Assembly (NCBI GenBank): GCA_947478005.1
Contig: CANJVG010000008.1
Coordinates: forward strand, 1 to 60,978
Direction of reading: 5' to 3'
DNA: 60,978 bases
Origin: Bacteroidota bacterium
GTDB taxonomy: Bacteria > Bacteroidota > Bacteroidia > Chitinophagales > LD1
Positions 51,143 through 60,939 of the stretch are shown one piece after another; positions within the stretch are counted from its first letter, which is position 1; every line of letters starts with the position of its first letter. The notes under the pieces were generated by a model that searched no databases, was not told the DNA's origin, and saw nothing but the letters and a program-made list of their open reading frames with translations. Made by a program: the position numbers and the translations under genes.

Positions 51143-51229
51143 TAGCTATTAGCTGATAGCCCTTAGCTATTAGGAATTACATAATGTATATTTTCTAATA
51201 CCGAACGACTAAAGGCTAAAGGCTTCAAA
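51143..51229. repeat. 7-bp inverted-repeat element in the nuoD-nuoE spacer
   Basis: Left arm TAG at 51143, 51150, 51157, 51164, 51171; right arm CTAA-type at 51195, 51209, 51216, 51223 (51202 degenerate). The phase is again 7 bp. It fills most of the 98-nt spacer. Confidence 0.82.
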
Positions 51230-51237
51230 TAAAAAAT

Positions 51238-51774
51238 ATGAGTTTAGTAGCAAAGAGTAATAAAGGCGTGAATTTAAGTGAGAAAACGCTCGCACGAATT
51301 GAAGTATTGAAAAGCCGCTTTCCGGAAGGAAAAAAGAAGAGCGCCTTGCTTACCATCTTGCATGAGGTACAGGATGCTAATGACAATTGGCTTTCGATAG
51401 AAGCAATGGATATGGTGGCGGAAATACTTTCCATTAAACCGATTGAGGTATATGAAGTGGCCAGTTTCTATACGATGTATAATCAGAAACCAGTTGGCAA
51501 ATACATGTTTGAATTTTGCCGGACTAGTTGCTGTGTCACTCGTGGAGCAGAGGACTTGATTGATTACACACTCAACAAACTGGGTGTAAAAGAAGGTGAA
51601 GTTACTGCTGATGGTTTGTTCAGCGTGAAAGCAACCGAATGTTTGGGTGCCTGCGGCTATGCTCCAATGCTGCAATTAGGCGACAACTACCACGAGTTTC
51701 TTACCCCTGAAAAAATGGACTCATTGATTGAAGACTGCAAAGCGGGTAAAGTAGAATTGCTTTCCAAAGTTTAG
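51238..51774 (+). CDS. nuoE: NADH-quinone oxidoreductase subunit E
   Basis: A 178-residue thioredoxin-like subunit with a [2Fe-2S] cluster (N1a). The four ligands are in EFCRTSCCVTRGAED (C-x4-C) and ATECLGACGYAPMLQ (C-x3-C). The N-terminal helical part with KSALLTILHEVQDAN is as expected. It is the last nuo gene before the haloperoxidase/FG-GAP insertion. Confidence 0.95.
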   Translation: MSLVAKSNKGVNLSEKTLARIEVLKSRFPEGKKKSALLTILHEVQDANDNWLSIEAMDMVAEILSIKPIEVYEVASFYTMYNQKPVGKYMFEFCRTSCCVTRGAEDLIDYTLNKLGVKEGEVTADGLFSVKATECLGACGYAPMLQLGDNYHEFLTPEKMDSLIEDCKAGKVELLSKV

Positions 51775-51829
51775 GATTTATTCGGAGGAGATAGAAAAAT
51801 ACTATTTTCCCCTCATCAAATCCTGGCCC

Positions 51830-53179
51830 ATGAAAAAAAGTCTTCGATGGATTCCCATCCTGCTACTAGTAGTTTCTTCTTGCCAAAACAAACACACTGC
51901 ATCTAATCTTAGCGGCTCGAAGGTCACCAAGATTTCCGACAGCCTGAATTTATCCTTCTTAATTCATGAATGGAATTCATCCATTACCACCATTATGGTA
52001 GGGGATGGCTTCAGCCCGTTACTTGCAAGCAGAACGTATGCCTATCCCAATATTGCGGCCTTTGAAGTATTGGAAATTGGGAAGAAAAAAAGCAGTTCAA
52101 ATGAAACTCATTTCAACGCTCTTGAAGCTTTGCCTCAACCCGATAGCTCCAAAACTTATTGCTACGAACTTGCGGCAGTTCAGGCATTCGCTACAGTTTC
52201 AAAAAAGCTGGTTTATCGCGAACAAGGATGCGATGAACTATTAATCAAGCATCTTTCCTTTTTCAAGGACTCGCTTCATATTGACGAGGAAGTTGCAAAG
52301 AACTCCATAGAATATGGAATAGCTGTTGGCTCAGGAATATTAAAGTGGGCAAAGGAAGACAACTATGCCCAAACTAAAGCTAAACCAAAGTATCTTTTCA
52401 GCACCGCTCCTGGTAAATGGGCCCCTACTCCATCCGAATTCCGAAGTGCTTTGGAACCCTTCTGGGGCACCCTCAGAACTTTCTCTGGCATCAATCCTTT
52501 GGAAAATTCAGTACCTTTCGAAATTCCTTTTAGCGAAAAGAAGGGAAGCAAATTCTATCACCTGGTCGATAATGTTTACCAAAAATCCAAAACTATCATT
52601 GACGAGGAAAAATCAATTGCTCTCTACTGGGATGACAACCCCGACCAAATGACTTTTAAAGGGCATATTCCAACTACCCGCAGAAGAATTAGTCCTACCG
52701 CTCACTGGATAGGCATCACGGGAGAATCATGCAAAGAAGCAAAATTGAAATTAGATGAAACGGTATGTTGTTATATGCTGGCATCTATATCAATTGCAGA
52801 TGCTCTGATCTGTTGCTGGCATCAGAAATATGAGACTAACCTTATTAGGCCTGTAACTTACATTACAAAGAACATTGATCAGGACTGGATGCCATTTATA
52901 GTTACCCCCCCTTTCCCTGAGCACACAAGTGGGCATGCCTCTGTTAGTTTTTCATGTGCCACAGTTCTTACTTCTATCTTTGGAGAAAACCACCACTTTA
53001 CCGATAAAAGTCTGGTGGAGTATGGACTAAACGAACGAAGTTTCAATTCCTTTTATGAGGCGGCCGAACAGGCTGCTATCAGCCGTTTTTATGCAGGAAT
53101 ACACTATACAACAGGATTGGAAGGTGGAAAGCAGCAAGGAAAAAAAACAGGTACTTTCGTTGTCAATTCATTTAAATAA
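51830..53179 (+). CDS. Vanadium haloperoxidase-like (PAP2-superfamily) lipoprotein
   Basis: A 449-residue lipoprotein (lipobox VVSSC). The three PAP2/vanadium-haloperoxidase motifs are present: KYETNLIRP, PPFPEHTSGHAS and SRFYAGIHY. These bind vanadate in haloperoxidases or carry out phosphate transfer in acid phosphatases; residues alone do not settle which. It is followed 10 nt later by an FG-GAP/ASPIC gene, a pairing I recall as common in Bacteroidota. The two genes are inserted between nuoE and nuoF. Confidence 0.85.
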   Translation: MKKSLRWIPILLLVVSSCQNKHTASNLSGSKVTKISDSLNLSFLIHEWNSSITTIMVGDGFSPLLASRTYAYPNIAAFEVLEIGKKKSSSNETHFNALEALPQPDSSKTYCYELAAVQAFATVSKKLVYREQGCDELLIKHLSFFKDSLHIDEEVAKNSIEYGIAVGSGILKWAKEDNYAQTKAKPKYLFSTAPGKWAPTPSEFRSALEPFWGTLRTFSGINPLENSVPFEIPFSEKKGSKFYHLVDNVYQKSKTIIDEEKSIALYWDDNPDQMTFKGHIPTTRRRISPTAHWIGITGESCKEAKLKLDETVCCYMLASISIADALICCWHQKYETNLIRPVTYITKNIDQDWMPFIVTPPFPEHTSGHASVSFSCATVLTSIFGENHHFTDKSLVEYGLNERSFNSFYEAAEQAAISRFYAGIHYTTGLEGGKQQGKKTGTFVVNSFK

Positions 53180-53189
53180 TAATAGACGT

Positions 53190-56100
53190 ATGAGAAACGT
53201 ATTTCTTCTTTCATTTCTTATCTGTTTCGTTCAGTCTTGTAATGACAAAGCTGAGAAAACAGCCGAGAACACTCTATTTCGCATTGTTCCCGAAAGCCAT
53301 TCCAAGATAAACTATAACGGCCATATTAGTCGTCCACCGATTTCAGGCGGAGGCGTGGCAATTGGCGATATAAATAATGATGGACTATCAGATATTTTTT
53401 TTGCAGGTGATAGTTTTAACGCACTCTACTTAAACAAAGGAAATTTGGTTTTTGAAGACATCACCGAGAAGGCTGGACTGGCAGGTCAACGTTGGTCCAA
53501 TGGTGTGGCAATGGCGGATTTGAACAATGATGGTTTTACCGACATACTTATCACCAGAGAGCAGGACGAGCCATTTTCTTCCATTACGGTAGGGTTTAAG
53601 GACACGTTAAATATTTTGCTGTACATGAATAACGGTAATCTTACCTTTACTGAAAAAGCAAAACCATTGGGTGTAATTACCACCGGCCCATTAAGATCTC
53701 CTGTATTTCTCGACTACAATAATGACCATTTTCTTGACCTCTATGTCAATGCAAATTTCAATTCCAAACTGCAATCGAACGGTTTGCAAGGTATAGCTGA
53801 TTGGGAGCCAAAGGATTTTTATCCCGACTTTCTTTTTGAAAATGAAGAAGGAAAGCATTTCAAGAACGTCATTAAATCTTCGGGGATTAGCTTCAGCACA
53901 AAGTTCAGGTATGGCTTATTTACTTATGCAAACGATTTCAATAATGACGGCTACACTGACCTGTACATGGGAAATGACTTTGACTCACCCGATCATTTAT
54001 ACTACAACCGGCATGGACATTTTATAGAAGCATCGGATAAAGTAATGCCTCAGACAAGTTTCTATACCATGGGTATTGATATGGGAGACATCAACAACGA
54101 TGGATTAGAGGATATGATGTCGGTGGATATGCGTTCTGATAAAAGCTATAGACAGAAAACTAGCTGGTGGGAAACCCCTTACGACTGGTATCGATTTCTA
54201 TCGGAAAAGAAAAAACGCTTAGGCGCTCAGCAGGTAAAAAATGTTCTGCAATTAAACATGGGTAACGGGACATACAGTCAGATTTCTGAGTTAGCGGGCG
54301 TGGATGCTACTGAATGGAGTTGGTCTCCGTTGATTGCCGATTTCGATAACGATGGCTTGAAAGACATTTTCGTGTCAAACGGAAATATGATAGACCATGC
54401 CTTCAGTATAGATTTACCATGGGAACGCGATTCAATGAGAAAAGCAAATGAGTTTCTTCCAATGGATCAATATTTAGATTTTCTTAAAGTTGATTCGAAT
54501 AACACCTGGTTTACCAACTACATCTACAAGAACAATGGCAATCTGACATTTAAAAACATGCGGAAGGAATGGGGAATGGGCAAGGCTTTTAACTCAAACG
54601 GAGCCTCGTATGCCGACCTGGATAATGATGGTGACCTAGATATTGTAGTTAACAACACGGGAGCCACTTCCTTTGTTTACGAAAACAGAGCTAACATTAA
54701 TCCTAAAAATTACTACCTCCGAATAAAGCTTGTGGATGAATTACATTATCCAACTCAAGGCACAAAGGCAATGATCTATGAAGGCGGAATAAAACAGTTG
54801 TTTACGTTACAACCCGTAAAAGGATTTCTATCCTCTTCCGAAAATATTCTTCATTTCGGAACAGGTTCCAACAAAATCATTGATTCGCTGGAGATTGTTT
54901 GGCCGGATGGAAATATTCAATGGTTGAAAAATGTTAGCGGTAATCAAACGCTTCAAGTATACCACAAAAACGCCACACCTCCTTCCCAAAACAAACCGAT
55001 TAAAACCCAAACGATTTTTTCTGCGGCCATTAAAACTGGACTTGATTACAAACATGAAGAAGATAATTTTATCGACTTTTCTGTTGACCCTCTTCTTCCT
55101 CAAATGTACTCAAAGGGAGGCCCGGCTTTAGCTAAGGGAGATTTGAACGGAGACGGATTGGAAGACTTATTGGTAGGCGGTTCTGTCGGTAAACCTCGTG
55201 CGTGTTTCTTACAAAATAAAAGCGGTGGATTTTCGAAAGTCGCAAATACGATAACGAAAGATATTCAATACGAAGACGGAGCCTTTGCCGTTTTTGATAT
55301 TGATAAAGACGGTGATAATGATGTATATGCTGCAACCGGAGGTTACGAGTTTTCAGAATCATCTGATAGCTTGAAGCATCGGCTGTATATAAACGATGGT
55401 AAAGGTAATTTCAAACAAAGTAGTGATTTGATTCCGGACATAAGAACAAGTTCAAGCTGTGCTATTGCCTCCGATTATGACAATGATGGCGATTTAGATT
55501 TATTCGTAGGAGGTCGTGTAGAATCCCATGCTTATCCAACAAATCCTTCCAGTTATCTTTTGAAAAATGAAAGCGGAAAATTTGTGGACGTTACCGATAC
55601 CAAAGCCAAAGAACTCAGAAAAATCGGGATGGTATCAAGTGCCATGTGGACAGATTTCGACAATGACCATCAACAAGATTTAATTCTTGTAGGAGAGTAT
55701 ATGCCTGTTACCTTTTTCAAAAACACCAAAGGAAAATTGGAGAATGTTACAGCTAAAATGAAATTGAATCAAAAAACGAATGGTTTTTGGAATTGTATTA
55801 CTGCCGGTGATTTTGATAAAGATGGCGATACCGATTATGTGCTCGGAAATCTTGGACTAAATACACGTTACAAAGCAAATCAAGATGCCCCACTGGAACT
55901 TTATGCCAAGGACTTTGATGGCAATGGATCTACTGATTTGATTACCGGTTTTTATGAGGATGGTAAATTATATCCGTGCAAGCAGCTCAGGACATTAGTA
56001 CCAAGGATAAATGGATTGGCAAAAAAGTACTACAAAGCTTCTCTTTATGGTCAAGCAACAGTAAGTGATATGTTCGGCAACGAAGCCGTGAACAATGCAG

Positions 56101-56498
56101 CCCACCTTTTCGCTTATGAAAATGGTTCGTGCTATCTTCAGAATGACGGAGCTAATGCATTTACAGTTAAACTACTTCCTGTGGAAGCGCAGTTCGCTCC
56201 AATAAATGATATGCTGGCTGACGACATAGACAACGATGGCAATCTTGACTTGCTATTGGTTGGAAACTTCTACTATGCCGAAGTAGAACGCGGCAGGTAT
56301 GATGCTTTTAAAGGGCTGTATTTAAAGGGGGATGGCAAAGGCAATTTCAAACCGGTATCATTAACAGAAAGCGGCTTTGTAGTAGATGGTGACGCACGTA
56401 AATTGATTAAAATCAATCAGGCGCAGCGTAGTTTATATATTGCTTCACAGAACAACGATAACCTCGTTATCTATTCTCTACCTAAAGATACTCCGTAA
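53190..56498 (+). CDS. FG-GAP/VCBS repeat lipoprotein with ASPIC/UnbV domain
   Basis: An 1102-residue surface lipoprotein (lipobox CFVQSC). Many FG-GAP repeats with calcium-binding loops occur in two blocks: DINNDGLSD, DLNNDGFTD, DFNNDGYTD, DFDNDGLKD, DLDNDGDLD (about 35-510) and DLNGDGLED, DIDKDGDND, DYDNDGDLD, DFDKDGDTD, DIDNDGNLD (about 640-1090). Between them is an ASPIC/UnbV domain (about 520-600, with LVDELHYPTQGTKAM and LEIVWPDGN). Such proteins fold as beta-propellers. I chose the ATG at 53190, 10 nt after the haloperoxidase-like gene; a longer frame overlaps that gene. A functional link with the haloperoxidase-like protein is inferred from adjacency. Confidence 0.9.
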   Translation: MRNVFLLSFLICFVQSCNDKAEKTAENTLFRIVPESHSKINYNGHISRPPISGGGVAIGDINNDGLSDIFFAGDSFNALYLNKGNLVFEDITEKAGLAGQRWSNGVAMADLNNDGFTDILITREQDEPFSSITVGFKDTLNILLYMNNGNLTFTEKAKPLGVITTGPLRSPVFLDYNNDHFLDLYVNANFNSKLQSNGLQGIADWEPKDFYPDFLFENEEGKHFKNVIKSSGISFSTKFRYGLFTYANDFNNDGYTDLYMGNDFDSPDHLYYNRHGHFIEASDKVMPQTSFYTMGIDMGDINNDGLEDMMSVDMRSDKSYRQKTSWWETPYDWYRFLSEKKKRLGAQQVKNVLQLNMGNGTYSQISELAGVDATEWSWSPLIADFDNDGLKDIFVSNGNMIDHAFSIDLPWERDSMRKANEFLPMDQYLDFLKVDSNNTWFTNYIYKNNGNLTFKNMRKEWGMGKAFNSNGASYADLDNDGDLDIVVNNTGATSFVYENRANINPKNYYLRIKLVDELHYPTQGTKAMIYEGGIKQLFTLQPVKGFLSSSENILHFGTGSNKIIDSLEIVWPDGNIQWLKNVSGNQTLQVYHKNATPPSQNKPIKTQTIFSAAIKTGLDYKHEEDNFIDFSVDPLLPQMYSKGGPALAKGDLNGDGLEDLLVGGSVGKPRACFLQNKSGGFSKVANTITKDIQYEDGAFAVFDIDKDGDNDVYAATGGYEFSESSDSLKHRLYINDGKGNFKQSSDLIPDIRTSSSCAIASDYDNDGDLDLFVGGRVESHAYPTNPSSYLLKNESGKFVDVTDTKAKELRKIGMVSSAMWTDFDNDHQQDLILVGEYMPVTFFKNTKGKLENVTAKMKLNQKTNGFWNCITAGDFDKDGDTDYVLGNLGLNTRYKANQDAPLELYAKDFDGNGSTDLITGFYEDGKLYPCKQLRTLVPRINGLAKKYYKASLYGQATVSDMFGNEAVNNAAHLFAYENGSCYLQNDGANAFTVKLLPVEAQFAPINDMLADDIDNDGNLDLLLVGNFYYAEVERGRYDAFKGLYLKGDGKGNFKPVSLTESGFVVDGDARKLIKINQAQRSLYIASQNNDNLVIYSLPKDTP

Positions 56499-56552
56499 AA
56501 TGCTGCTGGTACTTTAGGCCCAAATGTTTATCTGTTCTCTGTTGAAACTTTC

Positions 56553-56584
56553 TTTGGAGAAATTGCCAAGCGAAATTACATTCG
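56553..56584 (+). promoter_or_regulatory. Promoter of nuoF
   Basis: TTTG (56553-56556), exactly 20 nt, then TACATTCG (56577-56584), ending 22 nt before the nuoF ATG. It closely matches the Bacteroidota consensus and gives nuoF transcription independent of the upstream cassette. Confidence 0.6.
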
Positions 56585-56606
56585 TGCCCGCATAAATGAT
56601 TTAACC

Positions 56607-57977
56607 ATGGGCAAAAAAATTCTCACTGAACACATCAACGTTCCGGGCATTGAAACATACGAAGTTTACCGAAAAACAGGAGGTTATGCTTCGGTGGAAA
56701 AAGCATTGAAGATGACGCCCACTGAAATAGTGGAAGAAGTAAAGAAAAGCGGCTTGCGTGGTCGTGGTGGTGCCGGTTTTCCTACCGGTATGAAATGGAG
56801 TTTCATTGGTAAGAATAATCCGGTGCATCACTTAGTTTGTAATGCCGATGAAAGCGAGCCAGGTACTTTCAAAGACCGCTATCTGATGGAGAAACTTCCA
56901 CACCTTTTAGTGGAGGGAATGATTACCTCGAGCATTGCTCTTGAAGCTCACCTTTCTTACATCTATATTCGTGGAGAATATATGTGGGTGTATCGCATTC
57001 TTGAAAAAGCGATTAACGAGGCTTATGCTAACGGATGGCTCGGCAAAAACATTAAAGGCAGCGGTTTTGATTTGGATCTGCATGTTACCTGCGGAGCAGG
57101 CGCGTATATCTGTGGTGAAGAAACTGCCTTAATTGAATCGCTCGAAGGCAAGCGCGGCAACCCGCGTATTAAACCACCTTTCCCTGCTGTGGTAGGTTTA
57201 TATGGCAATCCAACCGTGGTGAACAATGTGGAAACACTGATGGACATTCCATGGATTATGATGAATGGTGGAGAAGCGTTTGCCAAGATTGGTATTGGAA
57301 AATCTACCGGAACAAAACTGATTTCAGCTTCGGGAAATATTAAGAAGCCGGGGGTATATGAAATTGAATTGAATGTGCCGGTAGAAGAGTTTGTAATGAG
57401 CGATGAATACTGTGGAGGTATGCAAACCGACCGACCACTAAAGGCTTGTGTTCCCGGTGGTTCTTCGGTGCCTATTCTTCCGGCTGAATTATTGTTTAAA
57501 ACCGCCAAAGGAGAACAGCGTTTGATGACATACGAAAGTATGAGCGATGGCGGCTTTGCCACCGGTAGTATGATTGGCTCGGGCGGATTTATTGTGTATG
57601 ACGACCGCCAGTGCATCGTGCGCAACACCTGGAACTTCTCGCGTTTTTATGCGCACGAAAGTTGCGGACAATGCTCACCTTGCCGCGAAGGAACGGGCTG
57701 GCTGGAAAAAGTAACGTGGAGATTAGAACATGGCTATGGCAAAATGGAGGACATTGATTTGCTATGGGATATTCAACGCAAAATTGAAGGCAATACAATT
57801 TGCCCGCTGGGCGATGCGGCTGCATGGCCCGTAGCTGCGGCAATCCGCCATTTCCGCCACGAGTTTGAATACCACGTGCGCTTCCCTGAAAAAGTAAAAG
57901 ACCGAAAACACTTTGAATACGAGCCCTGGGAAAAGGTGAAGTATTTGATGGCGAAGGAAGAGGCTGTAGCAGTCTAA
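56607..57977 (+). CDS. nuoF: NADH-quinone oxidoreductase subunit F
   Basis: A 456-residue subunit that oxidises NADH. FMN/NADH motifs: GLRGRGGAGFPTGMKW, NADESEPGTFKDR, and YICGEETALIESLEG. The [4Fe-4S] cluster N3 ligands are ESCGQCSPCREG plus a distal Cys (NTICPLGDA). It has its own promoter and is separated from nuoE by the haloperoxidase and FG-GAP genes. nuoG and later subunits do not follow: the next gene is on the opposite strand. Confidence 0.96.
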   Translation: MGKKILTEHINVPGIETYEVYRKTGGYASVEKALKMTPTEIVEEVKKSGLRGRGGAGFPTGMKWSFIGKNNPVHHLVCNADESEPGTFKDRYLMEKLPHLLVEGMITSSIALEAHLSYIYIRGEYMWVYRILEKAINEAYANGWLGKNIKGSGFDLDLHVTCGAGAYICGEETALIESLEGKRGNPRIKPPFPAVVGLYGNPTVVNNVETLMDIPWIMMNGGEAFAKIGIGKSTGTKLISASGNIKKPGVYEIELNVPVEEFVMSDEYCGGMQTDRPLKACVPGGSSVPILPAELLFKTAKGEQRLMTYESMSDGGFATGSMIGSGGFIVYDDRQCIVRNTWNFSRFYAHESCGQCSPCREGTGWLEKVTWRLEHGYGKMEDIDLLWDIQRKIEGNTICPLGDAAAWPVAAAIRHFRHEFEYHVRFPEKVKDRKHFEYEPWEKVKYLMAKEEAVAV

Positions 57978-57993
57978 ACTTCTAGCTCTTCAC

Positions 57994-60060
57994 CTAGTTT
58001 CTACCCGGACTATAAATCCGTTCGGCCTTCGCTTTAATTTCCTCCCAATCGAAAGTCATGGGTTTAAACTTCTCTTTGCCGAACAATTTCATTTGGTCAG
58101 TGTAGTGCTTACTTTCAGCATGGGCTGAGGAACCATAGGCGTTTACAGAGTTAACCTCTACTCCGCTTTTAGAATACTTGTTCATCTGTATGTACCCATC
58201 ACCGTTCGTTATTCGCCAAATCCCATTTGTCTTATCATACAATTTAGGGTCGGCAGCTCGAGGCACTTCGCGCATTCCGCTTGCCGGCAAACTCACGTTA
58301 CCTCGAATCATCCTTTGAACATCTCCGAGTTTCACCTCTATACTCCCATATTTATCAAGCATAAATTTCTTGGTATACCGCAAAGCCTTTACCAAATCAT
58401 TCTCCAACAAAGGCTGCTGCTTAATCATCAAGAATGCAAACGGCACTTTCCATTCCTTTTGCAATTTCTCTTGCATAATCATCGCAATTGCCGCTTCTTT
58501 ATTTTCAGCCTCACCGCTCCAATTCCATTGCTTTAACTTTTTAATTACATCCGCTATGTCAGGATATTTCTTTTCGTTCAGTTCAAAAGCTGCTCTAAAA
58601 TTACGAGCATAACTAGCGCTCCTCGAATAACTTTTATCGAACTTAATTCGATTGAAATCTTCCCACGTAAATTTCCCTTTTACACTCGCCAACAATTCTC
58701 CAAAACGCTCTCCCCGGTTATAGTTAAATCTTTGTGCGCCAATAAAACCACCATGCCATTCACAACCTTTGCCGCTAACAGCATTCTGGGTTTGGTTACA
58801 ACTATATAAATAGCCACAACTTGGATTCAACAGCCTTGGTTTTCTGTCGTAAGGAATCAGATTAGTCCATTTAAATTTAGACGATGTGCCATCCAAAGGG
58901 GTATGCCAATTCAGGGTGGAATCACGTAAAGCGATTTGCCCACAGCTTTCATAAAAAATATTCCCTTCTACATCGGCATACATAATGTTGAACAAGGGAA
59001 TAGCTTCCATCTTCAAAGCTGTTTCAAACTCCTTGAAGTTATTGGCTTTGTTCATTCTATACCATTGCTCGGTAGCTCGCAAATCATGCGCCCCCGGAAA
59101 CCGTAGCGCATACCAACCATTCTTGCTTTGAAACACCGGTCCCAAATCGCAACCGCGAATCTTTTTGTTGATGGCTAACTTAATGGCACCAAGTTTTATT
59201 TTCAGGTGAGCAGTTTTGGTTTCGAACTTTTTCCATTCACCACCATAGAAATACTTATTGCCACGATGTTTCAGTTTATAGATATCGCCAAAGTTGTGGT
59301 AGTTAGTAGTATGCGCCCACCCTAATTTTTTCGTAGTTCCAACAAAAATGGTGGCTCCTCCAGGGAACAAACCCCCAATAATATCCCAGCCTTCATCGCT
59401 CTTAATGTGTGCTTCGTACCAGGCAAATCGTCCTTCAATAGGTTGATGAGAGTTAACGAGCAACCAACCTTTCCCATCCTCGGTGTGGGAAGGAGCTATT
59501 GCCATGGAGTTGCTACCAATTTCGTTGGGTTGAAACAATAGCTCAATGTGATTATCCTTGATAGCCTTGAGCGCCAAACCTGCTCCCGCAAACAAAGTAA
59601 GGGTGAGTGTAGAACCCTTTACCATATCGCGCTCCGTAAATGGCAACCCTTTTTTGAGCAATACTTCCTCGGGATGTTTCGCTGCATAATCGTTTACACC
59701 TTGTATATAGCCACTCAAAACTTTCTTAAAATCATTTGAAAGAGAAGTTTCATAACGATTGTCGACCAACGTATCAATACCGAAAAAACGCAAACCAAAA
59801 TCGAATAGCACGCCTTCTTTGCCCATGACCTCTCCCAACATTCCTTTCCCACCCAGTAAATTTTGTTGAATGCTTTTAAAATCATCTTCACAATGGGCAT
59901 AGGCCAGGCCATAAGCAGCCTCCGCATCGGTATGACCGTAAATATGAGGCACACCAAAGCTATCGCGGGCTATGATTATGTTTTTGGTATCAATTTGGGA
60001 GAAAGAAAACTGAAACCATAAACAGAAACAAAAGAGTAAGGGGATTCGAAGATTTTTCAT
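57994..60060 (-). CDS. Penicillin acylase-family Ntn hydrolase
   Basis: A 688-residue exported amidase of the Ntn-hydrolase superfamily. Signal peptide (LLFCFCLWFQFSFSQ), alpha-subunit start IIIARDSFGVPHIYGHTDAEAAYG, and the self-cleavage site with the nucleophile Ser in EIGSNSMAIAPS (about residue 184). Downstream motifs include LLVNSHQP and TNYHNFGDIYKL. Family members cleave side chains of beta-lactams, acyl-homoserine lactones or other N-acyl compounds; the substrate here is unknown. It is convergent with nuoF. Confidence 0.92.
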   Translation of the reverse strand: MKNLRIPLLFCFCLWFQFSFSQIDTKNIIIARDSFGVPHIYGHTDAEAAYGLAYAHCEDDFKSIQQNLLGGKGMLGEVMGKEGVLFDFGLRFFGIDTLVDNRYETSLSNDFKKVLSGYIQGVNDYAAKHPEEVLLKKGLPFTERDMVKGSTLTLTLFAGAGLALKAIKDNHIELLFQPNEIGSNSMAIAPSHTEDGKGWLLVNSHQPIEGRFAWYEAHIKSDEGWDIIGGLFPGGATIFVGTTKKLGWAHTTNYHNFGDIYKLKHRGNKYFYGGEWKKFETKTAHLKIKLGAIKLAINKKIRGCDLGPVFQSKNGWYALRFPGAHDLRATEQWYRMNKANNFKEFETALKMEAIPLFNIMYADVEGNIFYESCGQIALRDSTLNWHTPLDGTSSKFKWTNLIPYDRKPRLLNPSCGYLYSCNQTQNAVSGKGCEWHGGFIGAQRFNYNRGERFGELLASVKGKFTWEDFNRIKFDKSYSRSASYARNFRAAFELNEKKYPDIADVIKKLKQWNWSGEAENKEAAIAMIMQEKLQKEWKVPFAFLMIKQQPLLENDLVKALRYTKKFMLDKYGSIEVKLGDVQRMIRGNVSLPASGMREVPRAADPKLYDKTNGIWRITNGDGYIQMNKYSKSGVEVNSVNAYGSSAHAESKHYTDQMKLFGKEKFKPMTFDWEEIKAKAERIYSPGRN

Positions 60061-60146
60061 GACGTAGTTATGTAAGAGACAAAGAAAGATTTTTTATGTA
60101 TTGAATGATATAAGATCCCTAATTGTTCCTTAATCTTTAAATTTCC

Positions 60147-60154
60147 TATCTTTA
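60147..60154 (+). promoter_or_regulatory. Possible -7 element of the truncated gene
   Basis: TATCTTTA lies 20 nt before the ATG at 60175, with TTG at 60123-60125, 21 nt upstream. It is near the consensus but not exact. Confidence 0.35.
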
Positions 60155-60174
60155 AATTATCAAACCCATTCAAT

Positions 60175-60939
60175 ATGAAAAGAATATCTGCTTCTTTCCC
60201 CATACTGCTTTTTATCCTCACATATTTCTTCTCTACACTTGCTCAAGCACAGGATAAAATCTATTTTTCCAACGGGACTATTACTCTAGCGAAGGTCACC
60301 GAAGTAGGTCCAATATATCTACGCTATAGCCGAACAGAAATTTCTTCCGGTCCAGTTTACACAATAAAACTAAAAGAAGTAGACTCTATCGTTTATCAAA
60401 GCGGTGCAGTAGATGATATAACCATCATAGCACCACGAAGGGTAATGACCAGCAATATTCCGCAGCTTAACACCTGGTCATTTAACCTATTAGGCTTTAC
60501 CCATCTAAGCCTTTGTCAAAGTTATGAACGGAGAGTTTTAAAAGGTAAAATCGGTATAAGAGTTCCACTTTATATCGGGTTTTCAGAAAATGTCATTGCC
60601 GGATTGGGAACATTTATACCACTCGTGGGTGTAACAGATTATGGGTATAATCCTAACGACCCTTATAGCAATACTTACGCCCATGATGGGGTTTCAGTTG
60701 CCACCGGTTTCAATCCACGATATTATTTATTTAAGCATCGCGTGATTCGAATTTTCGCAGGTCCTGAGGCTAATATTGGCGTTTCAGTTTATCGTTATAA
60801 GGTAAGATACAACGGTAACTATAATTACAATTTTTGGATTAACCATTTAGTCCGCAGCGCAAATACAGTGCGTAGTGGCGAAGTAAGTTTGCTGAAAAAT
60901 GGTTATGAAAAAGCAAATCAGTATTCAGTCGTTCTTTGA
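60175..60939 (+). pseudogene. Outer-membrane beta-barrel gene cut by an IS1595-like element
   Basis: A 254-residue open frame with signal peptide (LLFILTYFFSTLAQAQ), a DUF-like N-terminal beta domain (DKIYFSNGTITLAKVTEV) and a barrel-like C-terminal part. The apparent C-terminus is built from sequence that also holds the start of a transposase reading frame (60905 onward, another frame), so the natural gene end has probably been replaced by the inserted element somewhere between about 60840 and 60904. Function unknown; a surface or outer-membrane role is likely. Confidence 0.55.

Noticed and set aside
60175-60939. Frameshift in the outer-membrane gene
   Set aside because: The overlapping frame encodes a transposase start, so insertion explains the odd C-terminus better.
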